Shown piece by piece: positions 45,233 through 53,677 of a DNA stretch of 64,000 nucleotides. A program made the position numbers and the translations under genes. Below the pieces are notes generated by a model. It did no database searches, had not been told where the DNA came from, and saw nothing but the letters and a program-made list of their open reading frames with translations. The stretch covers positions 682,001 to 746,000 of the forward strand of contig NZ_VTWH01000001.1 of the NCBI RefSeq assembly GCF_008369445.1. The letters are read 5' to 3'. Positions within the stretch are counted from its first letter, which is position 1; every line of letters starts with the position of its first letter. This DNA is from Aureimonas fodinaquatilis (GTDB taxonomy: Bacteria; Pseudomonadota; Alphaproteobacteria; Rhizobiales; Rhizobiaceae).

Positions 45233-46861
45233 CTATTTGCGCAGGTCTATTGCGCCATCCAGTTTCAGCAATTCAAAGTCTGAAACCAGAATATCCAGCC
45301 GGATTGACCAGTGTCCGCCAACCGGCAATGTCAGATCGTCCACCCGCCATGTGCCATCCCCCGGCTTTACGGCAGATCGGGTAATTGCATCAATGCCTGC
45401 TGCCTCGTTCATGAACCGGACTTGCAACTCCTTTGCATCCAGCGGGCCGAAATCTGCCGTCATGATAACAATGCTGGCGTCTATCGGGCCGGCACGGCCG
45501 GGTGTCAGGGTAATATCTGCCATGGCCTCTGCGCTGTGCACATGAGCATAAGCCGGCATCGCAGCCGCCTCATCCAGCGCACGAGGCGGTGGTGTGAAGC
45601 GCCAAACAGCAGCAACGGCCAGAATTGCAACAACCAGCACAATTTCACACCTTAAGGATTTTCGCAGGCTTGCCGTTGCTGTCAGATTGCCCTGCGTTAC
45701 CTTGTTGGTCAGGCGATAGCGATTATAAGCCGCTGCGCCAGACAAAAACCCCAGCAGGGCAAGCTTGGCAAGCAGCACATTGCCATAGGCGGTGGCCCAC
45801 AACGCATCGACACGGCCAAGCTGTATGACGGCAAGAAACAGGCCAGACGCCAGCAACGGAACCAGTGCATAGGGTATGATGCGGGAGAAGCGTTGCAGCG
45901 TTGAAACCGCTGCTGGCGAGGCAGAGGCAAACGCCACGCGCAGCGGCAGAAGAGCACCCGCCCAGAAAGCAATGCACACCGCATGAACAAAAACTGCTGG
46001 TGCTGTGAGCCATTGCGGTGAGGCTGCACTGGCATGGCCGCTGGAGCCCAGCGCCAGACCAACGCCGATCATCGCCGCCATTGCCAGAAACCTGTTCCAG
46101 AGCGAGCCTGAAGACAGAGCGCAAAGACCGGCCAGTAAAGCCGGGACTGCAATCAGCACCGTATTGCCGAAGCTTGTGCCCAGTCCGGTCTGCCAGAAAA
46201 GCCCGGCGCCCAGACTGGAAATTGGTGCTCCCAGGGCGTCCAGCCCTTGAAGGCCAACGGAAAGAAACGCGCCTGCCAGACCCGCCAGAATGCTGCCTGC
46301 CAGAACAGGCCGAAGCTGCGGTGAACCGCTGCCGAACCAGCGCACAAAGAACGCACCGCCGATGCCGAAGAAAAGCCCGATATACAGCGCCACCTTGCTG
46401 GCCCAGATCGCCATCCGAACCGGCCAGTCGATTTCATCGGCGATTTGCGGAGGTGTACTGGGTGCGCCAATGGAAAAAATCGATGAGCCGCCAACCGGAT
46501 GGCCGTCCTGTGCAACAATTCGCCAGTTCAGCACATAGGTTCCATTGCCCAGATTGTCGGGCGCAGCAATGCGCAGGGTGGAACCTTGCAGGGTGATATC
46601 GCTCAAAACATCGCTGCCGCCATCTGGCCGCAGCAGTTTGATCACCAGAGGAGAGGTGGGTTCGCTGAATGTCAGGCTGAAGCCGGGCGGAGCGGTTTCC
46701 ACCATCGCACCATCTGCCGGATCGACACTGACCAGAGATGCGTGCGCAGAAGCCTGACCGACAAGAGCAGGCCAGATGGCGAGAAGACAAAGCAAGGTGC
46801 TCAGCGCAAAAATGCGCCAGCGACCTGAATTCAGCTTCAACAAAAGCGGCACGGGCAACAC
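45233..46861 (-). CDS. CopC-CopD fusion copper protein (YcnJ-like)
   Basis: 542-residue membrane protein. A signal/anchor helix is followed by a periplasmic CopC domain (about 38-130) whose Cu ligands can be seen as the mature N-terminal H in SAHASLVSV and the DGHPVGGSSIF loop. CopD follows with about eight hydrophobic helices (about 150-410), and a soluble C-terminal domain (about 440-542) ends it. It probably moves or holds copper across the inner membrane for oxidase assembly. Last gene of the copper cluster; a hairpin precedes it. Confidence 0.88.
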   Translation of the reverse strand: MLPVPLLLKLNSGRWRIFALSTLLCLLAIWPALVGQASAHASLVSVDPADGAMVETAPPGFSLTFSEPTSPLVIKLLRPDGGSDVLSDITLQGSTLRIAAPDNLGNGTYVLNWRIVAQDGHPVGGSSIFSIGAPSTPPQIADEIDWPVRMAIWASKVALYIGLFFGIGGAFFVRWFGSGSPQLRPVLAGSILAGLAGAFLSVGLQGLDALGAPISSLGAGLFWQTGLGTSFGNTVLIAVPALLAGLCALSSGSLWNRFLAMAAMIGVGLALGSSGHASAASPQWLTAPAVFVHAVCIAFWAGALLPLRVAFASASPAAVSTLQRFSRIIPYALVPLLASGLFLAVIQLGRVDALWATAYGNVLLAKLALLGFLSGAAAYNRYRLTNKVTQGNLTATASLRKSLRCEIVLVVAILAVAAVWRFTPPPRALDEAAAMPAYAHVHSAEAMADITLTPGRAGPIDASIVIMTADFGPLDAKELQVRFMNEAAGIDAITRSAVKPGDGTWRVDDLTLPVGGHWSIRLDILVSDFELLKLDGAIDLRK

Positions 46862-46881
46862 TCCCCTCGACAGTACAAAGA

Positions 46882-46905
46882 CACGCGGGCGGCAAAGCCC
46901 GCGTG
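46882..46905. other. Intercistronic hairpin between ycnI and copCD
   Basis: CACGCGGGC / GCCCGCGTG, 9-bp GC-rich stem with a 6-nt loop. Followed on the minus strand by only a weak T-rich stretch (TCTTTG), so it may be a partial terminator. Confidence 0.55.
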
Positions 46906-46916
46906 CCTGCTTGTTG

Positions 46917-47447
46917 TTACGACTTTGCCGGAAGCAGCATCACACCCGGGGCCGGGCTTTCCAGCTCATGCGGATCCTGTCCATCAGCCGGCAGTTCGAT
47001 CCAGCGTTCTGCTGCACCGTCGGGGCATTCCTGAACCACTTTGAAGTACAGGGTTGTTCCGGGTTCCAGACTGTCAGTCAGATAGGCGCGAAGAACGAAC
47101 TCGTCATACTCATCATCCGCCAGGCTGCCGCCACCCCAAATGACCTCCTTGACGCCTTCGGTCATGGGTGTGCCGTAGTAATCATAGGCCCGCTCATATT
47201 CGCCGCGCTGCTTTTCAACGGTCCAGCCTGCCTTAGGCTGCGGCTTTACCGAAATAACACCCTCGGGAATTTGTACCCGAACGGTGTTGGTGGGCTTGCC
47301 CTCACAACCATGCCCGACACGAAAAACCGCCTTGTAACCGGAGGCAACTGCAGCCTCCTGCTGCTCAAGCGTGATGTGCGCAGAAGCCTGCAGCGTGCCG
47401 AATGAAACCAGTGCAACAGTTGACAGTATAAGATTGAATTTTTTCAT
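46917..47447 (-). CDS. YcnI-family (DUF1775) copper-binding protein
   Basis: 176-residue periplasmic protein. A signal peptide ends SASA-like (TLQASA|HITLEQQEA), so the mature protein would start with histidine, as in YcnI where the N-terminal His forms part of a mononuclear Cu(II) site. VGHGCEGKPTNTVRVQIPEGVISVKPQPKAGW is the characteristic family region. It probably delivers or buffers periplasmic copper alongside PCuAC and Sco. The C-terminal membrane tail of Gram-positive YcnI is absent. Confidence 0.85.
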   Translation of the reverse strand: MKKFNLILSTVALVSFGTLQASAHITLEQQEAAVASGYKAVFRVGHGCEGKPTNTVRVQIPEGVISVKPQPKAGWTVEKQRGEYERAYDYYGTPMTEGVKEVIWGGGSLADDEYDEFVLRAYLTDSLEPGTTLYFKVVQECPDGAAERWIELPADGQDPHELESPAPGVMLLPAKS

Positions 47448-47553
47448 GGTTTTCTCTCTGTAAAATGGACGCAGATTGCCGTTGCCGCGTGGCTACCCGA
47501 AACCGGGGCGGCCGCAGCGCAGCTGTCCTGCGTGAATGGTATTGAAGGTCTTG

Positions 47554-48162
47554 CTATCTGCCGGCCAGCAGGCGCAATTTCTCCATTCGTGTTTGCTTTT
47601 GCTCTTCGTAGGAAATCGTGCTGGTGAATCTGCCGTTGGAATCCATGAGGTATGTGGTTGCCGTATGGTCCATGGTGTAATCACCGCCGTCGATCGGCAC
47701 CTTCCGCGAAAACACGCGGTAGGTTTCGCTCACTGCCTCGATCTCTTCCGGTGTGCCGGTGAGACCGGTAATGCGCGGGTCGAAGGATTGCAGGTAGCGT
47801 TCCAGAGCCTCCGGCGTGTCCCTCTCAGGATCGACGGTGATGAACAGCACTTTCAAATTGGCGGCGTCATCTCCCAAGGATTGCAGCGCGTCCGTCATCT
47901 CCCACAAAGTCGTGGGGCAGACTTCCGGGCAGAAGGTGAAACCGAAAAACACCGCAAAGGGAGAGCCCCTAAGGTCCTGATCGGTCAGCCTTTCGCCCTG
48001 ATGAGTTGTCAACTCGAACGGACCGCCGATACTGGCAATCGTTTCGTCAACCACCAGACCGCGAGGCGCTTCCGCCTTTTGGAAAAAACCGAGCGATATG
48101 ACCGCCAACGCCACCGCACTGACGGCAAATGTCAGCAATGGAACCAGCCTTGATCCACGCAT
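47554..48162 (-). CDS. SCO1/SenC/PrrC family copper chaperone
   Basis: 202-residue thioredoxin-fold protein anchored by an N-terminal helix (about 8-27). The copper ligands are C78 and C82 in FTFCPEVCPTT and H166 in MDHTATTYL. It assembles the Cu centre of cytochrome oxidases and may also signal redox state. It follows the PCuAC gene by 3 bp. In Rhodobacter, SenC/PrrC is next to regB/regA; here the regulators lie about 4 kb away across cydAB. Confidence 0.92.
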   Translation of the reverse strand: MRGSRLVPLLTFAVSAVALAVISLGFFQKAEAPRGLVVDETIASIGGPFELTTHQGERLTDQDLRGSPFAVFFGFTFCPEVCPTTLWEMTDALQSLGDDAANLKVLFITVDPERDTPEALERYLQSFDPRITGLTGTPEEIEAVSETYRVFSRKVPIDGGDYTMDHTATTYLMDSNGRFTSTISYEEQKQTRMEKLRLLAGR

Positions 48163-48165
48163 GAT

Positions 48166-48693
48166 TTAGCCGCCGTGCTGGCCGTGGCCGCTGCCATGCC
48201 CGCTTTCCGGCTGCGCGCCCATGGCTTCGACCGCAAATTCAACGGCCACTTCACCGGCATGTTCAAAAGTCAGGGTGCCAGCGAAGTTTTCGCCTTTGCG
48301 CGGCGGCTGTTTCAACTCCATGAACATGAAGTGGAATGAGCCGGGCTTGAGGGCAACTTCACCACCGGCCGGAATTTCCACGCCGTCGCTCAGCGGCCTC
48401 ATGGTCATAACGCCTTGCTCATTGACCGACATTTCGTGAATTTCAGACTTACCGGCAATGTCGGCTGAAACCGCCACAAGGCGATCAGCCGTTCCGCCAT
48501 TGTTGCGAATGGTCACATAACCACCTGCAACCCTGGCACCCGGAGGCGTTTCTCTGGACCATGGGTGGTCCACCTCAATATCACCGCTTTTGAAATCATG
48601 GGCCTGAGCCATGGGAATGTTTGCCACAGGCAGCAGCGCCATAAGGGCGGCACCCGCCAGAAGATGCGGCAAGCGAAGCGCTTGGATGTTCAT
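48166..48693 (-). CDS. pcuC: Periplasmic copper chaperone PCuAC
   Basis: 175-residue periplasmic protein with a signal peptide ending MAQA|HDFKSG. The H(x)n-M-(x)n-H-x-M copper site is visible as EIHEMSVNEQGVMTM followed by SFHFMFMEL. An HGSGHGQHGG histidine tail ends the protein, as in many PCuAC members. It hands Cu(I) to the CuA/CuB sites together with Sco. Next gene downstream is Sco, 3 bp away. Confidence 0.9.
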   Translation of the reverse strand: MNIQALRLPHLLAGAALMALLPVANIPMAQAHDFKSGDIEVDHPWSRETPPGARVAGGYVTIRNNGGTADRLVAVSADIAGKSEIHEMSVNEQGVMTMRPLSDGVEIPAGGEVALKPGSFHFMFMELKQPPRKGENFAGTLTFEHAGEVAVEFAVEAMGAQPESGHGSGHGQHGG

Positions 48694-48895
48694 GAGTTAA
48701 ACTTTCAGCTTCATTTCAGATCGCTCATGCGTGCCACACAGGGCGGCGGGACGATCAGAATCGATTGTGTTCGAGAGAATATCCCGGCTGGAGCATTTTG
48801 CGTTGGAACGACATCGTTTCAAAAGCAATTCAATGCGCCAGAACAAGGGTTTAACGCGCAACAGGTGACCGCGGGATCACGCGAAGCGCTTTGCC
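48694..48895. other. 202-bp gap in the copper cluster
   Basis: No gene found. The stretch around 48790-48830 (GGAGCATTTTGCGTTGGAAC) has the look of dispersed palindromic intergenic sequences common in Rhizobiales, an impression only. It may carry a promoter for the PCuAC-Sco genes. Confidence 0.25.
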
Positions 48896-49282
48896 TCAAA
48901 CGCTGAAAGGTGGCGCGCGCGGACTGCCCGGATTGTAATCGGGCTGCGGTGTGCTGGCTTCACTTCGCGCGGGAAACGCGATCAGCCGGGGAAAGGGCTC
49001 AAATGCCTGGACCGAGCCGCTGTTTCCAGTGGCAGCCAGTGCCTGAACAAACATGCCGCAGCCAAGGGTGCAGCAATTCGGCAGATTGCTGTGTGGCTGA
49101 TCGGAACTGCCGGTGTGCTGGTCAGTGCTGGTGATGCAAAGTGGGTTGCCGAATGCATCCAGACGCGAACTGTCCGGCCCGACACCATGGGCCCATGCGC
49201 CGGCCACAGACTGGAGAACAAGCATGTAGGCCACGACCAGCGCGACCCATAAACGATGCACATTTCCACGTGAGTTCAGCAC
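48896..49282 (-). CDS. DUF2946-like small metal-associated protein
   Basis: 128-residue protein with one hydrophobic segment (about 10-30, possibly a signal) and a Cys/His-containing middle: HTGSSDQPHSNLPNCCTLGCGMF. DUF2946 proteins of this form occur next to copper genes, but their function is unknown; metal binding is inferred from composition. Start at GTG 49282 is uncertain, with a second GTG eight codons in. It heads the copper cluster. Confidence 0.65.
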   Translation of the reverse strand: MLNSRGNVHRLWVALVVAYMLVLQSVAGAWAHGVGPDSSRLDAFGNPLCITSTDQHTGSSDQPHSNLPNCCTLGCGMFVQALAATGNSGSVQAFEPFPRLIAFPARSEASTPQPDYNPGSPRAPPFSV

Positions 49283-49382
49283 AGTGCTGTTTGCCCTTGT
49301 CCGGTGCAGCCCATTTCCGGCTGTGTGTAGCTGACTTGCTGTTTCCTGGCAATCTCGGCGCGCGCTGCCAGCCTGCGTTCGC

Positions 49383-49541
49383 TCACAGGCTCAAACCCGC
49401 AAGCTTCATCAGAAAACGGAACAGATAGGCCACCGTGCCAAGGGCCGTAACGCTGACAACCCAGATCAGCACAAGCCAGCCCACCCGTTTGACCCAGGAT
49501 TTGGGAGCTGTGGATGTTCGTTGAAGCGGGACGCGCGCCAT
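49383..49541 (-). CDS. DUF2474 small membrane protein of the cytochrome bd oxidase
   Basis: 52-residue protein with one transmembrane helix (about 20-45), in the position of a CydX-type small subunit. Basic start MARVPLQRTSTAPKSWVKRVGW. Starts one base after the cydB stop, so it is translationally coupled and expected to be a subunit or stabiliser of the oxidase. DUF2474 proteins are commonly encoded right after cioB/cydB. Confidence 0.75.
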   Translation of the reverse strand: MARVPLQRTSTAPKSWVKRVGWLVLIWVVSVTALGTVAYLFRFLMKLAGLSL

Positions 49542-49542
49542 A

Positions 49543-50550
49543 TCAATGATACCCATCGCCAACTTTGACCTTGCCGCGGAAGACATAATAGGACCACGCA
49601 GTATAGGCCAGAATGATCGGGATGATGAACAGCGCGCCCACCAGCGCAAAGCCCATGCTCTGCGGCGGTGCGGCTGCTTCTCGTATGCTGATGTCCGGCG
49701 GTATGATGTTGGGCCACAGGCTTATGCCAAGCCCGCTATAGCCCAGAAACAGCAGGAACAGGGCCAGCAGAAACGGTGCGGAATGCGGAGTGCCCTTAAG
49801 CGATTTCAGAATTGCCCAACTGGTCAGCAACACCAGAATTGGCACTGGCGAAAACAGAATGATGTTCGGATAGCTGAACCAGCGGGCGGCAATATCCGGG
49901 TGCGCCATAGGCGTCCACAGGCTGACAATGCCGATCACCACCAGAAGAACGAATGTCACCGGTTTGGCCAGCGCAATCATGCGTTCATGCAAAGTGCCTT
50001 CGGTTTTGATGATCAGCCAGGTGGACCCCAGCAATGCGTAGGCTGCCACCAGCCCGAAACCGGTGAAAAGGCTGAAGGGTGTTATCCAGTCCAGCACGCC
50101 GCCAAGATAGGTTGGCCCGTCGGTCTCAAAGCCATTGAGGAAAGCGCCCAGTGACACGCCCTGAAAAAATGTTGCGGCATAGGACCCGCCCATGAAGGCA
50201 TAGTCCCAGAACGGCTTGTGATGTTCATCGGCCTTGAACCGGAACTCAAACGCCACCCCCCGGCAGATCAGGCCAAGCAGCATGAAGGCCAGGGGCAGGT
50301 AGAGTGCAGTGAGAATGATGGAATAGGCCAGTGGAAACGCCGCCATCAACGCCGCGCCACCCAGCACCAGCCACGTCTCGTTGCCATCCCAGACGGGCGC
50401 AACCGTGTTGACCATGACATCCCGGTCATCTCTGTCGGGCACAAACGGAAACAGAATGCCGATCCCAAGGTCGAAGCCGTCCATGATGACATACATCATC
50501 AGCCCGAAAGCAATGATGACAGCCCAGACGACTGGCAGGTCAATACCCAT
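49543..50550 (-). CDS. cydB: Cytochrome bd-type ubiquinol oxidase subunit II
   Basis: 335-residue integral membrane subunit with about eight to nine hydrophobic helices. The N-terminal LPVVWAVIIAFGLMMYVIMDGFDLGIGILFPF and DGNETWLVLGGAALMAAFPLAYS are standard for CydB/CioB. It supports the haem-bearing subunit I. Separated from cydA by 3 bp. Confidence 0.92.
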   Translation of the reverse strand: MGIDLPVVWAVIIAFGLMMYVIMDGFDLGIGILFPFVPDRDDRDVMVNTVAPVWDGNETWLVLGGAALMAAFPLAYSIILTALYLPLAFMLLGLICRGVAFEFRFKADEHHKPFWDYAFMGGSYAATFFQGVSLGAFLNGFETDGPTYLGGVLDWITPFSLFTGFGLVAAYALLGSTWLIIKTEGTLHERMIALAKPVTFVLLVVIGIVSLWTPMAHPDIAARWFSYPNIILFSPVPILVLLTSWAILKSLKGTPHSAPFLLALFLLFLGYSGLGISLWPNIIPPDISIREAAAPPQSMGFALVGALFIIPIILAYTAWSYYVFRGKVKVGDGYH

Positions 50551-50553
50551 TGC

Positions 50554-51993
50554 TCATTCTCCTTTGTCAGAGCCGTGCGAACCGGGGGCGCCAACATCAT
50601 CCGGGGCGGCGGAAAGCGGACGGGAGGGCCGTCCTGCATTCTGGCGCGCATTGGCTTCCGCTGGCTCGTCCTCGTGAATTTCAGGGCCTTTGCCCACCAG
50701 CTTGAGCATGTAAGTCGTGCCAATTCCAAAAATGAAGAAATAGGAGATGATGAAGATGATCAATGTAACGCTCATTGTCAGAGCGGAGTGGTTGGACACC
50801 GCATCGGCTGTGCGCATGACGCCGTAGACAATCCACGGTTGGCGGCCGATTTCCGTTGTGTACCAGCCGGCCAGAATGGCGATCAGGCCGGAAGGACCCA
50901 TCCACACCGCAAAGCGCAGAAACAGACGGTTGGCATAGAAGGAACGCCGCCACCGCAGCACCAGGCCGGAAAAGCCCAGAAGCAGCATCAGCATGCCAAG
51001 CCCGACCATGATGCGGAAGCTCCAGAACACCACAGTGGAGTTCGGCCTGTCTTCCGGGGCGAATTCCTTGAGCCCGGGATACTGACCGTTCCACTCATGC
51101 GTGAGGATCAGCCCGCCAAGATTGGGAATTTCGATCTTGTAGCGCGTCGTTTCGGCTTCCATGTCCGGCCAGCCAAACAAGATCAGCGGCACGCCCTCAC
51201 CGGGCGTATTTTCCCAATGGCCTTCGATCGCGGCGATTTTTGCCGGCTGATATTGCAGAGTGTTCAAGCCGTGCTGGTCGCCAATGAAAACCTGCAGAGG
51301 CGCCACCGCCAGCACCATCCACATGGCCATGGACAGCATTTTCCGCACGCGGGCATTGTCGTTGCCGCGCAGCATGTGCCACGCGCCTGACGCGCCGACA
51401 AACAGTGCTGTGGAAAGAAATGCCGCCACCGTCATGTGCGCCAGACGGTAGGGAAATGACGGGTTGAAGATGATCTCGAACCAGTTCACCGGCACAACGA
51501 TGTTGTTGACGATTTCAAAGCCCTGCGGCGTCTGCATCCAACTGTTGGAAGCCAGAATCCAGGTCGCGGAAACCAGCGTGCCAAGCGCCACCATGATGGT
51601 GGAAAAGAAATGCAGCCCCGGGCCAACCCGGTTCCAGCCGAACAGCATGACGCCGAGAAAACCGGCCTCCAGGAAAAACGCCGTCAGCACTTCATAGGCC
51701 AGCAAGGGGCCGGTGACACTGCCTGCGAAGGCGGAAAAATAGCTCCAGTTCGTACCGAACTGATAGGCCATGACCAGGCCGGACACCACGCCCATGGCAA
51801 AGTTGACAGCGAAGATCTTGGACCAGAAGTGATACAGATCGCGGTAGATCGGGTTTTTCTTCCACAGCCAGAGGCCTTCCAGCACAGCCAGATAGCTGGC
51901 CAGACCAATGGTGATGGCGGGAAAAATGATGTGGAAGGAAATGGTGAAACCGAACTGGATGCGCGCCAGCTCAAGCGCCGTCAGGCCAAACAT
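50554..51993 (-). CDS. cydA: Cytochrome bd-type ubiquinol oxidase subunit I
   Basis: 479-residue haem-carrying subunit of the quinol:O2 oxidoreductase that works at low oxygen or resists cyanide. H21 in SFHIIF fits the haem d/b595 ligand and the H in PYRLAHMTVAAF the b558 ligand. The region GWYTTEIGRQPWIVYG is conserved, and the Q-loop is of the short type, as in CioA-like enzymes (E. coli CydA is 522). Divergent from regB; the 231-bp gap holds two palindromes. Acidic tail of about 40 residues. Confidence 0.9.
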   Translation of the reverse strand: MFGLTALELARIQFGFTISFHIIFPAITIGLASYLAVLEGLWLWKKNPIYRDLYHFWSKIFAVNFAMGVVSGLVMAYQFGTNWSYFSAFAGSVTGPLLAYEVLTAFFLEAGFLGVMLFGWNRVGPGLHFFSTIMVALGTLVSATWILASNSWMQTPQGFEIVNNIVVPVNWFEIIFNPSFPYRLAHMTVAAFLSTALFVGASGAWHMLRGNDNARVRKMLSMAMWMVLAVAPLQVFIGDQHGLNTLQYQPAKIAAIEGHWENTPGEGVPLILFGWPDMEAETTRYKIEIPNLGGLILTHEWNGQYPGLKEFAPEDRPNSTVVFWSFRIMVGLGMLMLLLGFSGLVLRWRRSFYANRLFLRFAVWMGPSGLIAILAGWYTTEIGRQPWIVYGVMRTADAVSNHSALTMSVTLIIFIISYFFIFGIGTTYMLKLVGKGPEIHEDEPAEANARQNAGRPSRPLSAAPDDVGAPGSHGSDKGE

Positions 51994-52072
51994 GTCGCTG
52001 ATCCCGTTTCTGGTATTTCCAGTAGCCGCATATGACTGGCATCTCCTGCTTTACTGGAACTGGTCTAACAGA

Positions 52073-52085
52073 TGGCAAACTGCCA
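52073..52085. promoter_or_regulatory. Inverted repeat in cydA/regB divergent region
   Basis: TGGCA-AAC-TGCCA, 5-bp arms with a 3-nt spacer. Sits beside a longer palindrome with the same spacer length. Confidence 0.35.
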
Positions 52086-52090
52086 CGCCC

Positions 52091-52107
52091 TTGGACAGAA
52101 TGTCCAA
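52091..52107. promoter_or_regulatory. Palindromic operator-like site in cydA/regB divergent region
   Basis: TTGGACA-GAA-TGTCCAA, perfect 7-bp arms with a 3-nt spacer, 98 bp upstream of the cydA start. It does not match FNR (TTGAT-N4-ATCAA) or CIRCE. A regulator binding here is likely but unidentified. Confidence 0.5.
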
Positions 52108-52224
52108 TGGTAAGAGTGCCGCCAGCAAATTACCGCTGAATCATCAAAAGATGAACAACAGGCATGGTGAGCGCAAATGGTTCCCGGGTCGCTGGATGTG
52201 AAAAAGCCAACAGACTGGAAAGGT

Positions 52225-52353
52225 ATGTTTCGGACATTTAAAAGCTGGATCAGACGCTATTTCTGGCTCTGGATTGCCTATCAGACATTGAAAGGCCTTG
52301 CGACAACAACACTGATCTGGGTACCGATGGCTTATCTGTATTTTGCCCGATAG
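52225..52353 (+). CDS. Small membrane protein of 42 residues upstream of regB
   Basis: A 42-residue open frame starting MFRTFKSWIRRYFWLW and ending YLYFAR. Basic N terminus, then one likely membrane helix (about 12-40) rich in W, Y and L. GGA lies 6 nt before the ATG at 52225, and the stop overlaps the proposed regB start by 11 bases, so the two may be coupled. Family not recognised. Its position between cydAB and regBA suggests a role in the oxidase or in RegB sensing. Confidence 0.6.
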   Translation: MFRTFKSWIRRYFWLWIAYQTLKGLATTTLIWVPMAYLYFAR

Positions 52354-53677
52354 CGGGTGGGTCGATGATGAGGCGGCAGCACGGAGCGGCACCATTTCAA
52401 TTCAGGACACCACGGCCAGAAAAAACCTGCTGCTTCTGATCCAGCTTCGCTGGATAGCCGTGTTCGGGCAGGTTGCCACAATAGCCTATGTTCATTATTG
52501 GCTGGGAATTGCGCTGCCCCTTGCGCAAATGGGCATGGTGGTTGTTTTTCTGCTGCTGCTCAATGCGCTGAGCCTGCTGCGGTACTGGCGGTCGGGCAGT
52601 GTTTCCAACACCGGCCTTTTTCTTGAAATGCTGCTGGATGTGGCCGCGCTGACATTGCAGCTTTACCTTAGCGGCGGTGCGTCCAATCCGTTTGTCTTCC
52701 TGTTTCTGCTGCAGGTCATTCTGGGCGCTGTTCTGTTGAAAGCATGGTCTGTCTGGTCGATTGTGGCCATAACCAGCGCTTGCTTCGTCCTGCTGACATT
52801 TTTCTACCGCCCCATCGCAACCGACATGCACCATGGCAGTGCATTTCTGACCATGCACATCCACGGCATGTTTATCTGCTTCGTGCTTGCGGCCTGCCTC
52901 CTGGTGTTTTTCATCACCCGGATCAACCGCAATATTGGCGCGCGTGATCAGAGACTGGCAGAACTGCGCCAGCAATCCGCCGAAGAGGACCTGATTGTGC
53001 GCATGGGACTTCTGGCATCGGGTGCAGCGCACGAGTTGGGGACACCGCTTTCAACCCTGTCTGTCATTCTTAATGACTGGCGGCGCATGCCGCAATTCAA
53101 AGACGACCCGGAACTGGCGCAGGAGCTGTCAGCCATGCAGGGTCAGCTTACCCGCTGCAAAACCATCGTTTCCGGCATTCTGATGTCTTCGGGCGAGGCG
53201 CGTGGAGAGGGCACGGTGCGCACCACCGTTAACGGCTTTCTTGACGGGCTGGTGGCTGAATGGAGTGAAAGCCGTCCGTCCACGCAGGTTAAGTATCGCA
53301 ATATGGTGGCACCGGACCAGCCGATTGTTTCGGACATTGCGCTGAAGCAGGTGCTGTTCAACGTGCTGGACAATGCGTTTGACGTTTCTCCGCACTGGAT
53401 TGAGCTGACCGCCATGCGCAACAATGGTCATGTTGTCATTGCAATCAGCGATGCCGGACCCGGCTTTGACAATGAAATGCTGGCCGAATTTGGCAGGCCC
53501 TACCGATCCAGCAAAAACCGCACCGGAAGCGGGCTTGGTCTGTTTCTGGTGGTGAATGTTTTGCGCAAACTCGGCGGCTCGGTAACCGCCGCCAACCGCC
53601 CGGAAGGCGGAGCCATCGTTACGCTGACCTTGCCATTGGCCGCCTTGTCGGCAAAAAGTGTGGCCCATGGAGACTAA
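52343..53677 (+). CDS. regB: RegB/PrrB/ActS-type redox sensor histidine kinase
   Basis: 444-residue membrane sensor kinase. Six hydrophobic segments (about 30-195) include the quinone-site SGGASNPF at about 110-117. The phosphorylated histidine is H230 in GAAHELGTP; C272 (in LTRCKTIVSG) corresponds to the redox-active RegB cysteine. The HATPase part ends with GPGFDNEMLAEFGRPYRSSKNRTGSGLGL. RegB senses the quinone pool and controls RegA. The start is probably TTG 52343, overlapping the small upstream ORF; no better codon is in frame before the first membrane helix. Confidence 0.92.
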   Translation: MPDSGWVDDEAAARSGTISIQDTTARKNLLLLIQLRWIAVFGQVATIAYVHYWLGIALPLAQMGMVVVFLLLLNALSLLRYWRSGSVSNTGLFLEMLLDVAALTLQLYLSGGASNPFVFLFLLQVILGAVLLKAWSVWSIVAITSACFVLLTFFYRPIATDMHHGSAFLTMHIHGMFICFVLAACLLVFFITRINRNIGARDQRLAELRQQSAEEDLIVRMGLLASGAAHELGTPLSTLSVILNDWRRMPQFKDDPELAQELSAMQGQLTRCKTIVSGILMSSGEARGEGTVRTTVNGFLDGLVAEWSESRPSTQVKYRNMVAPDQPIVSDIALKQVLFNVLDNAFDVSPHWIELTAMRNNGHVVIAISDAGPGFDNEMLAEFGRPYRSSKNRTGSGLGLFLVVNVLRKLGGSVTAANRPEGGAIVTLTLPLAALSAKSVAHGD

